A stretch of 64,000 nt of DNA from Clostridia bacterium (GTDB lineage Bacteria > Bacillota > Clostridia > Oscillospirales > CAG-272): assembly GCA_017472285.1 (NCBI GenBank), contig JAFUQQ010000030.1, positions 54,730 to 118,729 on the forward strand, given 5' to 3'. Shown here one piece after another: positions 61,690-64,000 of this stretch. Within the stretch, counting starts at the first letter, position 1, and each line of letters opens with the position of its first letter. A program made the translations under genes and the position numbers. Below the pieces are notes generated by a model that was given only the letters and a program-made list of their open reading frames with translations, searched no databases and was not told the DNA's origin.

Positions 61690-62268
61690 TTAAGAATTCC
61701 GCTTTTTCCCATTTTTTGTTTCAACAACAGCTTCAATATTATCATAAATAAACTGTTGCGCCTGAGAAGAAAAAAGAACCGCAATATATTTGCCTCGAAT
61801 ACCCGTTCGTTCCTCTGTAAAAATTCCCATTTGATTTCCTCTTTGTGTCGGCATTTTTTTATTTTCACCGTTGGGCAATGCAATCACCTCCAACAAACCA
61901 AGATCAACAAGCCAATCATTGATCGTAACCGGAGAAATCGTTTTCATCGTGTCCGAATCAATAACATCATTTAACCCTTTCGATATTTCACTGACCGAAA
62001 GAGGAGATTCCGATACCTGAATTTTTGCCCTCGCATCTTCTGTTAAAGAAAATTCTTTTTTCCGATGTTTTACCGTTTTTTCAACAGAAGTTCCTCCGTT
62101 TTCAATCACCTGACGCAAAATATCCGAAACATAAAAGAAACAACGTGACAATCTCACATTGTTTACAATATCATTTTCCGGAACCTGTGTATCATCCAAA
62201 GGATTGATTCCGTTTGCCAATTTATCTATAAACATTTTTGCATATTCGATTTTTTCAAGTTCTGTCAT
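61690..62268 (-). CDS. Protein of unknown function, probable winged-helix-like
   Basis: This 192-residue soluble protein starts MTELEKIEYAKMFIDKLANGINPLDD and contains NDIVNNVRLSRCFFYVSDILRQVIENGG, then SLTEDARAKIQVSESPLSVSEISKGLNDVID and ITINDWLVDLGLLEVI-like helices. The middle could be a winged-helix DNA- or protein-binding module. I recall similar uncharacterised proteins in Clostridia but no function. GGAAACCGCT precedes the ATG. Confidence 0.65.
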   Translation of the reverse strand: MTELEKIEYAKMFIDKLANGINPLDDTQVPENDIVNNVRLSRCFFYVSDILRQVIENGGTSVEKTVKHRKKEFSLTEDARAKIQVSESPLSVSEISKGLNDVIDSDTMKTISPVTINDWLVDLGLLEVIALPNGENKKMPTQRGNQMGIFTEERTGIRGKYIAVLFSSQAQQFIYDNIEAVVETKNGKKRNS

Positions 62269-62411
62269 AGCGGTTTCCTTTCAAATATTTGATATATTTT
62301 TATTATACAATCTTTTTCGTTCGATGGCAATACGGAGAATCAAATTTTTGCGTTAAAAATGAAAGCCCGCATCTGTTGATGCGAGCTTTTATTTTCATTA
62401 TTTTTCGATTC

Positions 62412-63680
62412 TCAAGCATACACGATCCAGAAATAAATATACGCAGGAATAATCGCCGCAAGCGTAAATGGGATACCGATTCTGAAAAAGTCTTTATTTT
62501 TTACCGTATAGCCTTCTTTTCTCAAAATTCCCATACCCGTGATATTAGCCGATGCACCGATAGGCGTACAGTTACCGCCGAGTGTCGCACCGGCAAGCAG
62601 ACCGAAATACAAAATAGTAGGTTCAATGCCCAAGGAAGCAGCAAGTCCCGTAATAACCGGCAACATTGTCGCCACGTAAGGAATATTATCAATAAATGCC
62701 GACAGAAGAACCGATACCCATACAATGATCGTATAGAGCAAAAATACATTACCGCCACCGAGTTTAGCCAGCAGATTTGCAACTGCATCGATCACGCCCA
62801 TGTGCGAAATACCACCGATGATAAGAAATAAGCCGAATAACAATCCGATCGTTTCAAAATCAATGGATTTCAGTACATTGGTAACGACAGATATTTTTCT
62901 GCTCTTGATACAAGTATAAATCAAACCTACCGCAAGCAAGCAAACGCAAATCAGACCGTTTGTGATGTCAGGTTTATTGGGGATGAAGGATGCTGTAATC
63001 AGAAGCACGATGCACAGCAACAAAAGAATCGTCGGAACATAATCTGTCACAACCGTTCTGTCGTTATTTTTTTCTATCGCAGCTTTTTCATGACGGAACA
63101 GCCAGGCAAGAATGATAACCGCAAGCAACGCGCCAAGCTCAACAGCAAAGAAAATACTGAGCTTTCCTTGATACCAGAAAAAGTCAAGGAAGCTCATATT
63201 GGCATATGAACCGAGCATGATCGCCGTGGTATCACCCACCAATGTTGCAGCACCTTGCAGATTTGAGGAAACCGAAATGGCAATAATAAAAGGTACAGGA
63301 TTGATTTTCAGCTTCTTACAAATTTCTAACGCTATAGGAGCTACCATAAGCACCGTTGCAACGTTATCGATAAATGCCGAAATAATACCAGCAAACAAAG
63401 CAAGCGCAACGGCTGAAATTTGCACATTCGGAACCTTTGACATAATAAGATCGGCAAGAAGTGCCGGCATTTTGCTGTCAATAAACAATTGAACAAGCCC
63501 CATCGTACCCGCAATCATCAGAAGCACGTTAAAATCAATGGAAGGAATGATTTGGTCAAGGGGCAGCATTTGGCTTACCATAAAAATCAGAGCAGAACCG
63601 AGCGCAATATATACTCGGTATTTCGTAAATGCAAGCATCAGTACATAGGTAACAGCAAATAGAATAATAGCGTATATCAT
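62412..63680 (-). CDS. ArsB/NhaD-superfamily ion transporter (SLC13-like)
   Basis: This 422-residue protein starts at ATG 63680 (MIYAIILFAVTYVLML) with AAAGGAGG upstream; a longer frame has no such site. About eleven membrane segments form two repeats, each with a family-like motif: FIDNVATVLMVAPIALEIC with SSNLQGAATLVGDTTAIML, and FIDNIPYVATMLPVITGLAA with LGGNCTPIGASANITGMGIL. This fits the ArsB/CitM/NhaD group. Substrate could be arsenite, citrate-like anions or sodium/proton; no ars genes are adjacent, so it is left open. Confidence 0.85.
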   Translation of the reverse strand: MIYAIILFAVTYVLMLAFTKYRVYIALGSALIFMVSQMLPLDQIIPSIDFNVLLMIAGTMGLVQLFIDSKMPALLADLIMSKVPNVQISAVALALFAGIISAFIDNVATVLMVAPIALEICKKLKINPVPFIIAISVSSNLQGAATLVGDTTAIMLGSYANMSFLDFFWYQGKLSIFFAVELGALLAVIILAWLFRHEKAAIEKNNDRTVVTDYVPTILLLLCIVLLITASFIPNKPDITNGLICVCLLAVGLIYTCIKSRKISVVTNVLKSIDFETIGLLFGLFLIIGGISHMGVIDAVANLLAKLGGGNVFLLYTIIVWVSVLLSAFIDNIPYVATMLPVITGLAASLGIEPTILYFGLLAGATLGGNCTPIGASANITGMGILRKEGYTVKNKDFFRIGIPFTLAAIIPAYIYFWIVYA

Positions 63681-63859
63681 TTTTATATCCTCCTTTATTA
63701 TAATAAAATGATTAAGGATTCTAACTTCGATTAAATTTACAAGCATATCATTCACTTGAATGAATTTATTATAGCAAATTTATAAGAAATAATCAATAGG
63801 AGGAGAAAAATATATCGCTTTTTTCTGAATGTCGGTTTACTATCGATCTCAATGAATGG

Positions 63860-64000
63860 TTACCTCACAAACAGATTCAAAAATGAAATCTTATCCAAAA
63901 TCGTAATGCCAAAATAAGAGAAGATCATCGGTGCGAAAACGGCGGCTGTCATGACAGCAAGCGTGGGCAGCAAGCGTTTGGTAAGGCGCGATACTGCCGC
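63860..64000 (-). CDS. Membrane protein, C-terminal fragment
   Basis: The frame is open to the window edge and ends at TAA 63860. The visible 46 residues read AAVSRLTKRLLPTLAVMTAA then a hydrophobic FAPMIFSYFGITILD and FLNLFVR. One membrane segment is visible; the family cannot be named. Confidence 0.55.
   Translation of the reverse strand, partial: AAVSRLTKRLLPTLAVMTAAVFAPMIFSYFGITILDKISFLNLFVR

Noticed and set aside
1..64000. CRISPR arrays, tRNA or rRNA genes, complete insertion sequences, selenocysteine or retron elements
   Set aside because: None was seen by eye. A covariance-model search would be needed to exclude small RNA genes fully.

Overview
The window looks like a chromosomal segment of an anaerobic, endospore-forming member of the Clostridia, probably a gut or rumen Oscillospirales-type lineage. 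The evidence is a PolC-type polymerase end, the Firmicutes order hup-rqcP-yabP-yabQ-divIC, Spo0A, a hidden SpoVM, a SpoVB-like flippase, CdaA/YbbR, the rimP-nusA-ylxR-ylxQ-infB order, HemZ, a Met ABC importer and several intracellular-type glycoside hydrolases. The lineage name is inference; no rRNA is present. No tRNA, rRNA, CRISPR array or complete insertion sequence was seen.

Layout. 1-2.7 kb: polC end, HU and the rqcP/yabPQ/divIC cluster (+). 2.8-5.4 kb: heparinase-II/III-like protein and a solitary serine recombinase with a res-like upstream repeat region. 5.8-19.0 kb: one long minus-strand run, read cdaA-ybbR-FAD dehydrogenase-recJ-relA-dtd-hemZ-uridine kinase-like-mtaD-spoVB-like. 19.2-21.5 kb: ispD, ispF, spo0A (+). 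21.6-30.4 kb: HD protein, GNAT, GHL6-type glycosidase and the rimP-infB operon (-). 30.6-33.6 kb: spoVM (+) and the metNIQ importer (-), the latter preceded by a methionine-rich leader peptide and an attenuator. 33.6-49.8 kb: PHP phosphoesterase, YitT, acyl-ACP thioesterase, a GH106-like glycosidase, GNAT/XRE pair, anchored 5'-nucleotidase, PAP2 enzyme, GT28-type glycolipid synthase, an XRE-methyltransferase fusion, ribokinase and a zinc-ribbon/TIR/LRR/TM protein.

49.9-57.4 kb holds a type II fatty-acid-synthesis locus (acpP, fabK, fabF, fabZ, accC, accD, accA, acyl-CoA synthetase) with a PAS-SARP-like regulator at its end. Most of it is damaged. fabK has a one-base frameshift, fabF has an internal deletion and is truncated into a headless fabZ, accC has an in-frame TAG, accD is frameshifted with its first zinc-finger pair missing, and the regulator is frameshifted. 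Its promoter keeps four direct GGAAC repeats with an exact 11-bp period, as expected for a SARP/OmpR-type activator.

57.6-64 kb: a cysteine-rich VWA protein with a sigma-K-like promoter, a leader ORF and stacked terminators ahead of a PF09818-type ATPase coupled to a small XRE regulator, an unrecognised protein, an ArsB/NhaD-superfamily transporter and a partial membrane protein.

The most interesting items are the Met-rich leader peptide/attenuator of metNIQ, the 11-bp-phased operator with its decayed lipid regulon, the TIR-LRR membrane protein, a dispersed 113-bp terminator-capped repeat (two full copies and one partial), and the attenuator-like leader of the ATPase gene. Positions and motifs were read by eye; family assignments rest on recalled motifs, not on database searches.
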